DNA of 10,837 nt from a bacterium (GTDB lineage Bacteria > Bacillota_I > Bacilli_A > RF39 > UBA660): NCBI GenBank assembly GCA_029012525.1, contig JAQXMG010000102.1:1-10837 (forward strand). The letters run 5' to 3'. Shown here piece after piece: positions 1-6,354 of this stretch; within the stretch, counting starts at the first letter, position 1, and each line of letters starts with the position of its first letter. The translations under genes and the position numbers were made by a program. The notes beneath the pieces were generated by a model, which had not been told where the DNA came from, did no database searches, and was given only the letters and a program-made list of their open reading frames with translations.

Positions 1-9
1 TAATTCCAT
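1..9 (-). CDS. Possible start of a further gene, cut by the window edge
   Basis: Only three codons (Met-Glu-Leu) are inside the window. The start is proposed because an SD-like GGTGAT (14-19) lies four bases upstream of the ATG and a perfect TATAAT (31-36) lies upstream of that, just beyond the terminator of the preceding operon. No product can be assigned. A chance ATG in AT-rich DNA is the alternative. Confidence 0.3.
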
Positions 10-30
10 AACTATCACCAAATATATAAT

Positions 31-36
31 ATTATA
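31..36 (-). promoter_or_regulatory. Possible -10 element (TATAAT)
   Basis: A perfect TATAAT on the minus strand sits 21 bases before the candidate ATG at 7-9 and just after the T-tract of the operon terminator. No convincing -35 is present, so support is limited to the -10 and its position. Confidence 0.3.
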
Positions 37-49
37 ACATCTATTATTA

Positions 50-87
50 AATAAAAACTAAAAAAGTAATCATAAAATGACTACTTT
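50..87 (-). terminator. Intrinsic terminator of the nifS-trx-ccdA operon
   Basis: On the minus strand an 11-bp stem, AAAGTAGTCAT paired with ATGATTACTTT (one G-U pair), encloses a 3-base loop and runs into TTTTTAGTTTTTATTT. The first arm starts inside the stop codon of the 18-residue peptide gene, so that small ORF is the last element of the transcript. Confidence 0.75.
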
Positions 88-142
88 ATTTTGTTTTAGG
101 ATCTTTTTGATCTTTATTACATTTTTTCTTACAACAAGGCAT
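86..142 (-). CDS. 18-residue Cys-rich micropeptide
   Basis: This tiny ORF encodes MPCCKKKCNKDQKDPKTK, with three cysteines in a CC-x3-C arrangement and seven lysines. It is short enough for gene finders to miss. The case for translation is its ribosome site: a full AGGAGG (151-156) lies eight bases before the ATG and 33 bases after the stop of the thioredoxin-CcdA gene, and the ORF ends exactly where the operon terminator stem begins. No signal peptide or membrane segment is visible, so it should be cytosolic. I do not recognise a family. Clustered Cys and Lys fit metal binding, persulfide or thiol handling or nucleic-acid contact, but that is inference from composition and from its thiol-redox neighbours. 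It could also be a leader peptide without its own function. Confidence 0.6.
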   Translation of the reverse strand: MPCCKKKCNKDQKDPKTK

Positions 143-189
143 TTCTTGCACCTCCTAATTATATTATACAATAAATAATTAAAAATAGA

Positions 190-1344
190 TTAAAAATTGA
201 ACATAACCCACTCTGGTTTTACAAGTAATAGTAAACCAATTATAAGCATAATTATTCCTCCAATTAATTTACTATATTTACTATATTTATTTGATATACC
301 TATAACTTTAAGTGTAAACATAGCTATTAAAAATACTATTAAATCATCAAGTAAGAAAAAAAGTATGTAAACAAGTGTATATAAAAATGCTGTAAATCCT
401 GTGACATTATTAACTGCTAAAATACTAGAAAATAGTACTGGCAATCCTAAAGAACAAGCAAGTTCTACTAAATTCACACTTATAGCAAGTGTTATAACTC
501 CAACAAGACATATAATTAAACTTTTTTCTGTAGTAAATTTTTTTATTTTATCAAATGTTTTTTTACGATTTTCATTTTTTACAACTGTACAACCTGCTAC
601 TTTTTGATTAAGATAACCTTTTAAATTAATTAATCCTGCAACTACTGCAAGTATAGCTATTATACTTCTTATTACAACAGTTGATGTGATATTTACAACA
701 ATATTTAACCAAGACATCATGATAAGTAAATACATTAAAGCTGATGTTAATAAAAAAGTAATTCCAATAATCCATCTTCTTTTTTTATCAGATATACCGA
801 TTAAATAACTAATTAATAAAATTAAAACCCACATAGCACAAGGATTAAAACCATCAACTAAACCTAAAACAATAGAAATAAGAACAAGTGAGATATTTTT
901 TATATTTATTTTTCCAAGAATAGGTACCACTTCTTCATTTTCATTGTTTTCTTTATTATCATTATTATTTTCTTCATAGCTGATTTTTTCTAATCCTAAT
1001 GCTTCTCTTATCATGTTTTCAATTTTTTCATTATAAATTTCACTATAACCATAAACATAAGAATCTCCAACAACAGTAAACGGAACTCCCATTCCAGTTA
1101 CATTAAATTTTTGCTTATAGGTATTCATTAAATCTTTATTTTCACTATTATTATAAACCTCATATCTTTTTATTTCTAAATTAGGATATTTAACTTCCAT
1201 TTCATTTAAAAATTCTTTTTCTTTAGCACAATGAGGACAACCTTCACCATAGAAAAAATACATTGTTGCATCTTTTGCTTCTACTAAAGTGGCTGATGTA
1301 AAAAACAAAATAAATAAAAATAAATATTTTATAAATTTTTTCAT
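190..1344 (-). CDS. Secreted thioredoxin-like domain fused to CcdA/DsbD-type membrane domain
   Basis: This predicted membrane thiol-disulfide reductase carries electrons across the membrane. Residues 1-23 form a signal or anchor segment. A thioredoxin-like domain follows (about 25-118), with a CPHC active site at 36-39 and a cis-Pro-type GVPFT at 86-90. An Asn/Glu-rich linker (about 123-140) leads into a polytopic CcdA domain (about 150-376). That domain carries the two cysteines expected of CcdA/DsbD proteins, C169 in GFNPCAMW and C297 in ELACSLGLP, which in the family accept electrons from cytosolic thioredoxin. The first domain should lie outside the cell. The start overlaps the stop of the upstream thioredoxin gene by four bases (ATGA), implying translational coupling. 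No cytochrome c genes are visible here, so the target is more likely a surface protein thiol or an exported reductase than haem maturation. The fusion is clear; the partner is unknown. Confidence 0.88.
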   Translation of the reverse strand: MKKFIKYLFLFILFFTSATLVEAKDATMYFFYGEGCPHCAKEKEFLNEMEVKYPNLEIKRYEVYNNSENKDLMNTYKQKFNVTGMGVPFTVVGDSYVYGYSEIYNEKIENMIREALGLEKISYEENNNDNKENNENEEVVPILGKINIKNISLVLISIVLGLVDGFNPCAMWVLILLISYLIGISDKKRRWIIGITFLLTSALMYLLIMMSWLNIVVNITSTVVIRSIIAILAVVAGLINLKGYLNQKVAGCTVVKNENRKKTFDKIKKFTTEKSLIICLVGVITLAISVNLVELACSLGLPVLFSSILAVNNVTGFTAFLYTLVYILFFLLDDLIVFLIAMFTLKVIGISNKYSKYSKLIGGIIMLIIGLLLLVKPEWVMFNF

Positions 1345-1595
1345 GATACTTCCCCCATCACGTTTTTTAACTCTTTTAGGGAATGCTCTCCTACTAATCT
1401 TTTTATTTCTTTATCATCCTTAAGAAAGATAAAAACAGGTAAAATATCTCCAACATTATATTTTTCTATATCATCAAAATCATAATCAAGATTTATTGTT
1501 TCAATATTTCTTTCTTTTAATATTTCATTCCACCTATTATTCATAATAAGACAACTACTACACCATAAAGCTGTTATTTTAATTACTTTCATCAT
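1341..1595 (-). CDS. Small cytosolic thioredoxin-like protein (WCSSC)
   Basis: This 84-residue protein has a thioredoxin-type WCSSC site (C12, C15) after a first beta strand, and an ILPVFIFLKD segment containing the cis-proline (P53) that flanks the active site in the fold. It is shorter than classical thioredoxins of about 105 residues and has no signal peptide, so it should act in the cytosol. Both ends overlap their neighbours by four bases: the ATG overlaps the TGA of the cysteine desulfurase gene, and the TGA overlaps the ATG of the CcdA fusion. Two ATG codons are adjacent, and the first is preferred for the coupled ATGA overlap and the AGAGGGG just upstream. Its likely job is to reduce the CcdA cysteine pair, although it could instead accept sulfur or electrons from the cysteine desulfurase. 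The fold assignment is firm; the partners are inferred from gene order. Confidence 0.82.
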   Translation of the reverse strand: MMKVIKITALWCSSCLIMNNRWNEILKERNIETINLDYDFDDIEKYNVGDILPVFIFLKDDKEIKRLVGEHSLKELKNVMGEVS

Positions 1596-2707
1596 TTTAA
1601 CCCCTCTATTTTTTTCATTAATACCTTTAAAAAGGTATCAACTTCAGTTTTAGTTGTTAAATATGATAAGCTTATTCTAATACTATGAGTTGCATAATCT
1701 TCATCTTTTGTAAGTTCATAGACTGCAATAGATTTTTTTGAAGTAGAACAAGCAGTATTAGTTGAAACATAAATATCTTCTTCTTCTAGAGCATGTTGCA
1801 TTGTTTCTGGTTTTATGTTTTTAATACTTATATTTAAAATATGTGGTATAGCAGAAATAGGACTATTGATGTGAATATCTTCATTATCTTTTAGTTTTTC
1901 TCTTAAATATTTATTTAATTCAAGTACATGCTTATATTTATCATCAAAATCTTCATAAACTAATCTTAATGCTTTAGCACATGAACAAATTAAGTTAGTA
2001 GCAGGCGTACCACTTCTATAAACTGTAGTTGATTTACCACCATGAATAAGTGGTTCAATAACAATATTTTCACGTTTTATTAAACAACCAATTCCTCTAA
2101 ATCCATAAAACTTTTGAGCAGAAAAACTTGCTAAATCAACAAAACTTAAATCTATCTTTTCTTTACCAATGCTTTGTGTTATATCACTATGAAAATAAGC
2201 ATTAGAATTTTCTTTTATTATCTTACCTATTTTATTTATATCTTGAGTAATGCCAATTTCACTATTAACACTTGAAATTGATACTAAAATAGTATCTTTT
2301 CTAAGTAATGACTTTAAATTATCTAAATCAATTTTACCATCAGAATCTATATCAACAAAAGAAACTTCAAAACCTAAATTTTGCAAATAAGAAATAGGAG
2401 CAGTAACAGATGAATGTTCTAATCTTGTTGTTATAATATGTTTTCCTCTATTTTGATACTTAAAACATATTCCTTTTATAGCAGTATTATTTGATTCACT
2501 TGCTCCACTTGTATAAATTACCTCTGTTTCTTTGACATTTAAAATATTAGCGATTTGTTTAGTCGAAGCATCGATTAATTTTTTTGCATCAAGTCCTAAT
2601 TTATGAAGTGAATTAGGATTACCAAAATAATCAGTTGTAGCTTTTATAAATGTATCTAACACACTCTTATTAACTGGTGTTGTCGCAGAATAATCTAAAT
2701 AAACCAT
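1592..2707 (-). CDS. Cysteine desulfurase, NifS/IscS type (PLP-dependent)
   Basis: The enzyme removes sulfur from L-cysteine as an enzyme-bound persulfide, releasing alanine, to feed Fe-S cluster assembly, tRNA thiolation or other sulfur transfer. The N-terminus VYLDYSATTPV is the NifS/IscS signature. H98 in the EHSS motif, D175 and Q178 (HSDITQSIG), and K199 in SAQKFYG, the Schiff-base lysine, form the PLP site. RSGTPATNLI (231-240) is another conserved block. C320 in STNTACSTS is the persulfide cysteine on the mobile loop. At 371 residues the length is slightly under that of IscS and complete. It opens a coupled operon with thioredoxin and CcdA genes, and no IscU or Suf scaffold gene is adjacent. 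A start at the first codon is supported by GAAGTGAT just upstream. A symbol such as nifS or iscS would be a guess between paralogues. Confidence 0.92.
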   Translation of the reverse strand: MVYLDYSATTPVNKSVLDTFIKATTDYFGNPNSLHKLGLDAKKLIDASTKQIANILNVKETEVIYTSGASESNNTAIKGICFKYQNRGKHIITTRLEHSSVTAPISYLQNLGFEVSFVDIDSDGKIDLDNLKSLLRKDTILVSISSVNSEIGITQDINKIGKIIKENSNAYFHSDITQSIGKEKIDLSFVDLASFSAQKFYGFRGIGCLIKRENIVIEPLIHGGKSTTVYRSGTPATNLICSCAKALRLVYEDFDDKYKHVLELNKYLREKLKDNEDIHINSPISAIPHILNISIKNIKPETMQHALEEEDIYVSTNTACSTSKKSIAVYELTKDEDYATHSIRISLSYLTTKTEVDTFLKVLMKKIEGLK

Positions 2708-2731
2708 AATATCACTTCTTTCATAAAAACA

Positions 2732-2737
2732 ATTATA
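2732..2737 (-). promoter_or_regulatory. Extended -10 promoter for the cysteine desulfurase operon
   Basis: TGATATAAT on the minus strand gives a perfect -10 with the TGn extension, 24 bases before the ATG. The -35 region is only T-rich, as is common for extended -10 promoters. It lies directly after the T-tract of the preceding terminator, which marks a new transcription unit. Confidence 0.6.
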
Positions 2738-2751
2738 TCAAAAATTGTCAT

Positions 2752-2797
2752 AAAAAAAAAGAAATTACTTCATCATTATATTGACAAAGTAATCTTT
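2752..2797 (-). terminator. Intrinsic terminator after the surface-protein gene
   Basis: On the minus strand AAGATTACTTTGTCA (2782-2796) pairs imperfectly with TGATGAAGTAATTTC (2761-2775), with two G-U pairs and a small bulge, around a 6-base loop. It is followed by a run of nine T. It begins a few bases after the stop codon at 2804. Confidence 0.7.
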
Positions 2798-2803
2798 TAA
2801 TTA

Positions 2804-3943
2804 TTATTGTATTTCGCTTAAATAAATAACAATATTCTCTCCGCTAATATTAACATTTCCATTTTTTAAATTATTTGTTTCATTTTTAATAATAAAACTT
2901 GTAGTTGGCTCAATGTTCAAATTGTCAAAAGTAGCTGTTACTGTTGCATTAGTTCTCTTTCCTAAAAATGTTACAGATTGCCTATAAAGTACTCCATTAA
3001 CATCCAAAACAGAATTAATACTATTACTTGCTCCAGTTCCACTTGAATAAGTAAGTATTACTTCTATTTTAGAAATTACTTTATTTGTTAAATTAATTCC
3101 ACCAACTTCACTATTTAAAAAATCATTTACATTAATAGGATTTGAAGAACTAATATCACTAACTGTTAAATTAAATTCATTTCCATCACCTTGAATTGGT
3201 AAATCCATGTCAATAAAACAATTTATAGTTAAATCAGAAGTCACATTATTTACAATTAGAGTACCATTACTATAACTATAATTATTTGGCTCTAATTCTA
3301 AAACTTGTACAGCTGACGGTATAACATCAACAAAAGTAATAGTCAAATTTTCTCCATCTAATACTTCACTAGGATAATTACTATAATCATCAATTCCAAC
3401 ATAATTTATATGATGAAAATTTTTAAAAGAAAAATTTAAATATGAATTAAGAATATTATTATTCGCTAAAACTTGATTCAAATAAGAAAAAGTAATATCA
3501 AAAGTTATAATATCATTTACTTGTAACCTATCTCCATTATTTAATCCATTAAGTGAAAAGACTATATTGTCATTATCATAAAATTCAGAATCATATTTGA
3601 TACTATCAAAAATTTGAACACCATCTGAATTATTAACAATAGTTATTGTATATGTAACAGTTGATGTTGCATCTGTTTCGGATAAAACAGTTTTACTACT
3701 AAGCATTGTTTGATAATAATTATTAATATTAGATAAATTAACGTCAACTCCTGAACTTTTTATAGAAACATCAGCAATATGTATTCCAGTTTCAACTTTA
3801 GATGATAAAATTCCTGATATATCTAAATTTATTGAATTAACAGAAGCATATCCAATAGACATTAATAAAGTAGCAATTACAAATATAAAACAAAAAATTT
3901 TATTTAAAGATACTAATTTATTTTTTTTTATTTTTTTTGGCAT
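2804..3943 (-). CDS. Exported surface-type protein of unknown function
   Basis: The 379-residue product has a Lys-rich N-terminus (MPKKIKKNK), a hydrophobic export segment at about 15-31, and then an Asn/Ser/Thr/Ile/Val-rich body with few charges and many short beta-strand-like stretches. The GYASVNSINLDISG block just after the hydrophobic segment resembles leaders of secreted proteins common in gut Bacillota, where a GYA motif precedes a beta-sandwich. That comparison is from memory and not a firm family call. No LPxTG sorting signal or C-terminal anchor is seen. I chose the ATG at 3941-3943 because GGGTGAT lies a few bases upstream; an earlier in-frame GTG (3950-3952) is part of that ribosome site. 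It follows a small membrane-protein gene and ends at a terminator. A fibre or adhesin role is possible but not shown. Confidence 0.7.
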   Translation of the reverse strand: MPKKIKKNKLVSLNKIFCFIFVIATLLMSIGYASVNSINLDISGILSSKVETGIHIADVSIKSSGVDVNLSNINNYYQTMLSSKTVLSETDATSTVTYTITIVNNSDGVQIFDSIKYDSEFYDNDNIVFSLNGLNNGDRLQVNDIITFDITFSYLNQVLANNNILNSYLNFSFKNFHHINYVGIDDYSNYPSEVLDGENLTITFVDVIPSAVQVLELEPNNYSYSNGTLIVNNVTSDLTINCFIDMDLPIQGDGNEFNLTVSDISSSNPINVNDFLNSEVGGINLTNKVISKIEVILTYSSGTGASNSINSVLDVNGVLYRQSVTFLGKRTNATVTATFDNLNIEPTTSFIIKNETNNLKNGNVNISGENIVIYLSEIQ

Positions 3944-4070
3944 AATTATCACCCATAATTATAATTAAAAAGTATGTTTGTGTTTTTTGTGAGAGATTGA
4001 ATGATTAATTTTTTGATTTCAAAAAATCCCTACATATTTTTAAATGTGAGAAAATAATAAACTTACCATG

Positions 4071-4373
4071 TTATCTTGCTCTAAATAAGTAATTAATTAA
4101 ATAAATTAAAAACCATACAAAAAATATTATTAAAATCCAAGATAAAACATCATAAAATAAGCCACTGGAATATTTTGCAAGTATATCAAATATTGAACCA
4201 GGTAAATTATTATTAACAAAACTTGCAACTTCAGGTATTCCTAAATGATTTGCTATATAATGAACAAGTCTTAAAAATATTTCAATTATTCCTATTAAAT
4301 AAGTAACCCATTTAATATCTCTTAATAAAAACACAACAAGTGCCAACAAAAGCAAGAATATAATTAAATCCAT
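4071..4373 (-). CDS. Small hydrophobic membrane protein, unknown function
   Basis: This 100-residue protein has strongly hydrophobic stretches at about 2-17, 23-37 and 73-97, separated by a more polar loop (about 41-70), so it should cross the membrane two or three times. The C-terminus LFRAR is positively charged and probably cytosolic. I do not recognise a family and see no catalytic motif. Translation is well supported: a full AGGAGGTA (4381-4388) and an extended -10 (TGATATAAT) lie just upstream. A 127-base gap without a clear terminator separates it from the exported-protein gene downstream, so the two may be co-transcribed, and an accessory role in export or envelope structure is conceivable. 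That is inference from proximity only. Confidence 0.7.
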   Translation of the reverse strand: MDLIIFLLLLALVVFLLRDIKWVTYLIGIIEIFLRLVHYIANHLGIPEVASFVNNNLPGSIFDILAKYSSGLFYDVLSWILIIFFVWFLIYLINYLFRAR

Positions 4374-4399
4374 AAAATTTTACCTCCTAGTATAAAGTA

Positions 4400-4405
4400 A
4401 TTATA
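4400..4405 (-). promoter_or_regulatory. Extended -10 promoter for the small membrane-protein gene
   Basis: TGATATAAT on the minus strand is a perfect extended -10, placed about 12 bases before the AGGAGGTA ribosome site. The -35 is weak (TTTTAA). It implies a short leader of about 20 bases and sits after the terminator of the gltX unit. Confidence 0.6.
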
Positions 4406-4434
4406 TCATTATTATTAAAAGATTAAAAGTTTTT

Positions 4435-4470
4435 TTATAAAATAAAAATCAGAAAAAAATATTTCTGATT
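4435..4470 (-). terminator. Intrinsic terminator of the tRNA-Gln-gltX-tRNA-Glu unit
   Basis: On the minus strand a perfect 9-bp stem, AATCAGAAA with TTTCTGATT, has a 6-base loop and is followed by TTTATTTTATAAAAAA. It starts 13 bases after the tRNA-Glu 3' end. Confidence 0.8.
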
Positions 4471-4482
4471 AACTTTAAAATT

Positions 4483-4559
4483 TGGTGATCCGTATGGGGT
4501 TCGGACCCATGAATATTGCCTTGAGAGGGCAACGTGTTAAACCACTTCACCAACGGACC
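4483..4559 (-). tRNA. tRNA-Glu (anticodon CTC)
   Basis: A full cloverleaf can be drawn. Acceptor GGTCCGT pairs with ACGGATC (one G-U). The anticodon stem TTGCC/GGCAA carries loop CTCTCAA, giving anticodon CTC, which reads GAG. The T arm is ATGGG-TTCGAAC-CCCAT, followed by discriminator A and an encoded CCA. The sequence closely resembles Bacillota tRNA-Glu, including the GTTGGT start. It begins seven bases after the gltX stop codon with no terminator between, so it is probably cut from the same transcript as gltX mRNA. Confidence 0.93.
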
Positions 4560-4566
4560 AGGAAAA

Positions 4567-6207
4567 TTATAATGCTTTATTAAACATCATAATTCTATTT
4601 TTAATACTGTTATTATCTAATACTTTTAATATTTCATACAAGTCAGGTGTTGTTGTAAGAGAAGTTATTGCAACTCTTATAAGTTCACAAACATCTCCAA
4701 CATGTCCTTTATAATTATCAGGATTTTCTTTATATAGTTTTACTTCTTTGGCAAAACCATATTTTTCTGCGACAAGTTTAATTTTTTCAAACCATTCATC
4801 CTTAGAATCATTACTATCATAATAATTTGAGAAATAATCATTTAAAATTTCAACATCATAATAATCCTTTTTTTCTATTTCTTTATAAGCATCACTATTA
4901 AATAATTCATCAAACATATACCAAGTATATTTTCTAACATCGCTATAACTTGCTATATCTTTTCTTGGTCTTTTTATATATTTTTCTATATTTAAAATAG
5001 AAATTAATTTTTCTTTATTATTGTTTACTATTTCATAAAATTCTTCATCATATGTTCTTAAATAAGGCAATAATTTTTCAACAATAGCTTCTCCACTTTG
5101 CCTTGAAAAATAAATCTTTGATATGTTCATTAATTTATCTATATCAAATAAAGATCCCCCAATTGGCATTTTATTAAAAGTAAAAGTAAAATCATCAATT
5201 GTCTTATCAGTATTACTACTATACCACTCTTCAAAATTTGAATTATTAATTGTTGCAAGATAAAGATTTATTACTTCACTTGGAATACCTAATTTAGCAT
5301 AATAACTTATTGCAGCTTCTTTATCTTTTCTTTTACTAAGTTTTCTTACTGTATTACCTTCTTTAATCGTTATTGGTGCAATATGAGCATATTTTGGAAG
5401 TTCAAAATCTAACATTTTAAATAGTTGTTCATGAATTGGATAACTTGCAACCCATTCATCTCCACGAAAAACATGAGTAGTTCTCATTAAATGATCATCA
5501 ATTGCATGAGCAAAATGGTATGTAGGAAGTCCATCACCTTTTATTATCACAATATCAAGGTCATTTTCGGGCATTTCTATTTTTCCTTTTATCAAATCAT
5601 TTAAAACTATTTTGTTTAAAAAACTACCATTAGATTTTAAACGGATAATATATTTTTCTCCATTTTTTACTTTTTCTATAACTTGTTCTCTTGTTAAATT
5701 TCTACATTTTGCATAATTACCATAATAACCAATTCTATCTTTTGATACTTCTTGAAGTGTTCTTATTTCATTTAAATCATCTTCAGTACAAAAACAAGGA
5801 TAAGCTTTATTTTCTTCAATTAATTTTTTTGCAAATGCTTTATAAATATCTTGTCTTTCACTTTGAACGTAAGGAGCATATAATCCACCTTTTATAGGAT
5901 CTTCATCAAATGATATATCAAGACTTTTAAAATCATCAAGAATTCCTTCAATTCCATTTGAAACTGTTCTTTTACCATCAGTATCTTCTATTCTTAAATA
6001 GCAAACACCACCAGTTTGTTTTGCAAATCTAAGATCTGAAAAAGATGTATACAAACTTCCCATATGAACAAAACCTGTTGGTGATGGCGCAAATCTTGTA
6101 ACCATTGCCCCTTCTTTTAAGTCTCTTTTTGGATATTTATCTTCATAGTATAAATAATCATGAGATACATTTGGAATTAAAAAATCACTATATTCTTTAT
6201 CTGTCAT
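4567..6207 (-). CDS. gltX: Glutamyl-tRNA synthetase, clostridial long-N-terminus type
   Basis: This class I synthetase attaches glutamate to tRNA-Glu. Where no GlnRS exists it also charges tRNA-Gln, and GatCAB then amidates the product. The 546 residues contain the nucleotide-binding block TRFAPSPTGFVHMGS (HIGH-like HMGS at 48-51), LRIEDTD (71-77) and the KMSKS-like KLSKR at 289-293, followed by a helical anticodon-binding region. About 35 residues precede the first motif, as I recall from clostridial GltX, whereas most GluRS begin it near residue 5-10. The reading frame stays open 32 codons further upstream, but that stretch is the tRNA-Gln gene. The ATG at 6205-6207 has AGGAGGTA just before it and is the real start. 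The gene lies 16 bases after tRNA-Gln and 7 bases before tRNA-Glu, so all three are probably one transcript. No GlnRS or gatCAB gene is in the window, so dual specificity is inferred. Confidence 0.95.
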   Translation of the reverse strand: MTDKEYSDFLIPNVSHDYLYYEDKYPKRDLKEGAMVTRFAPSPTGFVHMGSLYTSFSDLRFAKQTGGVCYLRIEDTDGKRTVSNGIEGILDDFKSLDISFDEDPIKGGLYAPYVQSERQDIYKAFAKKLIEENKAYPCFCTEDDLNEIRTLQEVSKDRIGYYGNYAKCRNLTREQVIEKVKNGEKYIIRLKSNGSFLNKIVLNDLIKGKIEMPENDLDIVIIKGDGLPTYHFAHAIDDHLMRTTHVFRGDEWVASYPIHEQLFKMLDFELPKYAHIAPITIKEGNTVRKLSKRKDKEAAISYYAKLGIPSEVINLYLATINNSNFEEWYSSNTDKTIDDFTFTFNKMPIGGSLFDIDKLMNISKIYFSRQSGEAIVEKLLPYLRTYDEEFYEIVNNNKEKLISILNIEKYIKRPRKDIASYSDVRKYTWYMFDELFNSDAYKEIEKKDYYDVEILNDYFSNYYDSNDSKDEWFEKIKLVAEKYGFAKEVKLYKENPDNYKGHVGDVCELIRVAITSLTTTPDLYEILKVLDNNSIKNRIMMFNKAL

Positions 6208-6210
6208 AAA

Positions 6211-6218
6211 TACCTCCT
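6211..6218 (-). promoter_or_regulatory. Ribosome binding site that fixes the gltX start
   Basis: AGGAGGTA lies entirely inside the 16-base gap between the tRNA-Gln 3' CCA and the gltX ATG, three bases before that ATG by sequence and six from the AGGAGG core. It rules out the longer in-frame start at 6303, which would translate the tRNA. Confidence 0.85.
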
Positions 6219-6223
6219 TATTT

Positions 6224-6299
6224 TGGCTGCCCAGGTGGGATTCGAACCTACGAAATCTCGGAGTCAGAGTCCGATGCCTTACCACTTGGCTACTGGGCA
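6224..6299 (-). tRNA. tRNA-Gln (anticodon CTG)
   Basis: Acceptor TGCCCAG pairs fully with CTGGGCA. The D stem is GCC/GGC. The anticodon stem TCGGA/TCCGA holds loop CTCTGAC, giving anticodon CTG, which reads CAG. Discriminator G and an encoded CCA follow. The T1-A72 pair and G73 are typical of bacterial tRNA-Gln. The T stem GTAGG/CCCAC contains one A-C mismatch and the variable region is six bases, slightly unusual but not disabling. It heads the gltX transcript, 16 bases before that gene. Confidence 0.93.
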
Positions 6300-6317
6300 A
6301 CAAAAACTAACGCATTT

Positions 6318-6323
6318 AGTATA
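6318..6323 (-). promoter_or_regulatory. Extended -10 promoter for tRNA-Gln-gltX-tRNA-Glu
   Basis: TGGTATACT on the minus strand is an extended -10 (5 of 6 matches to TATAAT), 18 bases before the first base of tRNA-Gln. The -35 region is T-rich with no good match. The predicted transcript starts about 11 bases before the tRNA. Confidence 0.6.
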
Positions 6324-6354
6324 CCACAATTTACAAAATTAAAAAACCATATTT

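Noticed and set aside
401..607. Plus-strand ORF of 68 codons
   Set aside because: It lies antisense inside the CcdA fusion gene, has no ribosome site and no protein-like motifs.
1341..1595. Mycoplasma genetic code (TGA as Trp)
   Set aside because: TGA closes two genes in ATGA overlaps and Trp codons checked are TGG.
3944..3952. GTG start three codons earlier for the exported protein
   Set aside because: The GTG is part of GGGTGAT, which is well placed as the ribosome site for the ATG at 3941-3943.
4008..4027. A/T palindrome ATTTTTTG...CAAAAAAT as terminator or operator
   Set aside because: The stem is almost all A-T and no T-tract follows on the minus strand; expected by chance in this composition.
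5691..5897. Plus-strand ORF of 68 codons
   Set aside because: It is antisense to the well-supported gltX, with AT-driven Tyr/Leu/His composition and no ribosome site.
6208..6303. Extension of the gltX frame by 32 codons upstream of the ATG at 6205-6207
   Set aside because: The extra codons are the tRNA-Gln gene read in frame. A full ribosome site lies between the tRNA and the shorter start.
6301..6354. Terminator for the 243-residue gene
   Set aside because: Only a weak A-run/T-run pairing is present, with no G-C in the stem.
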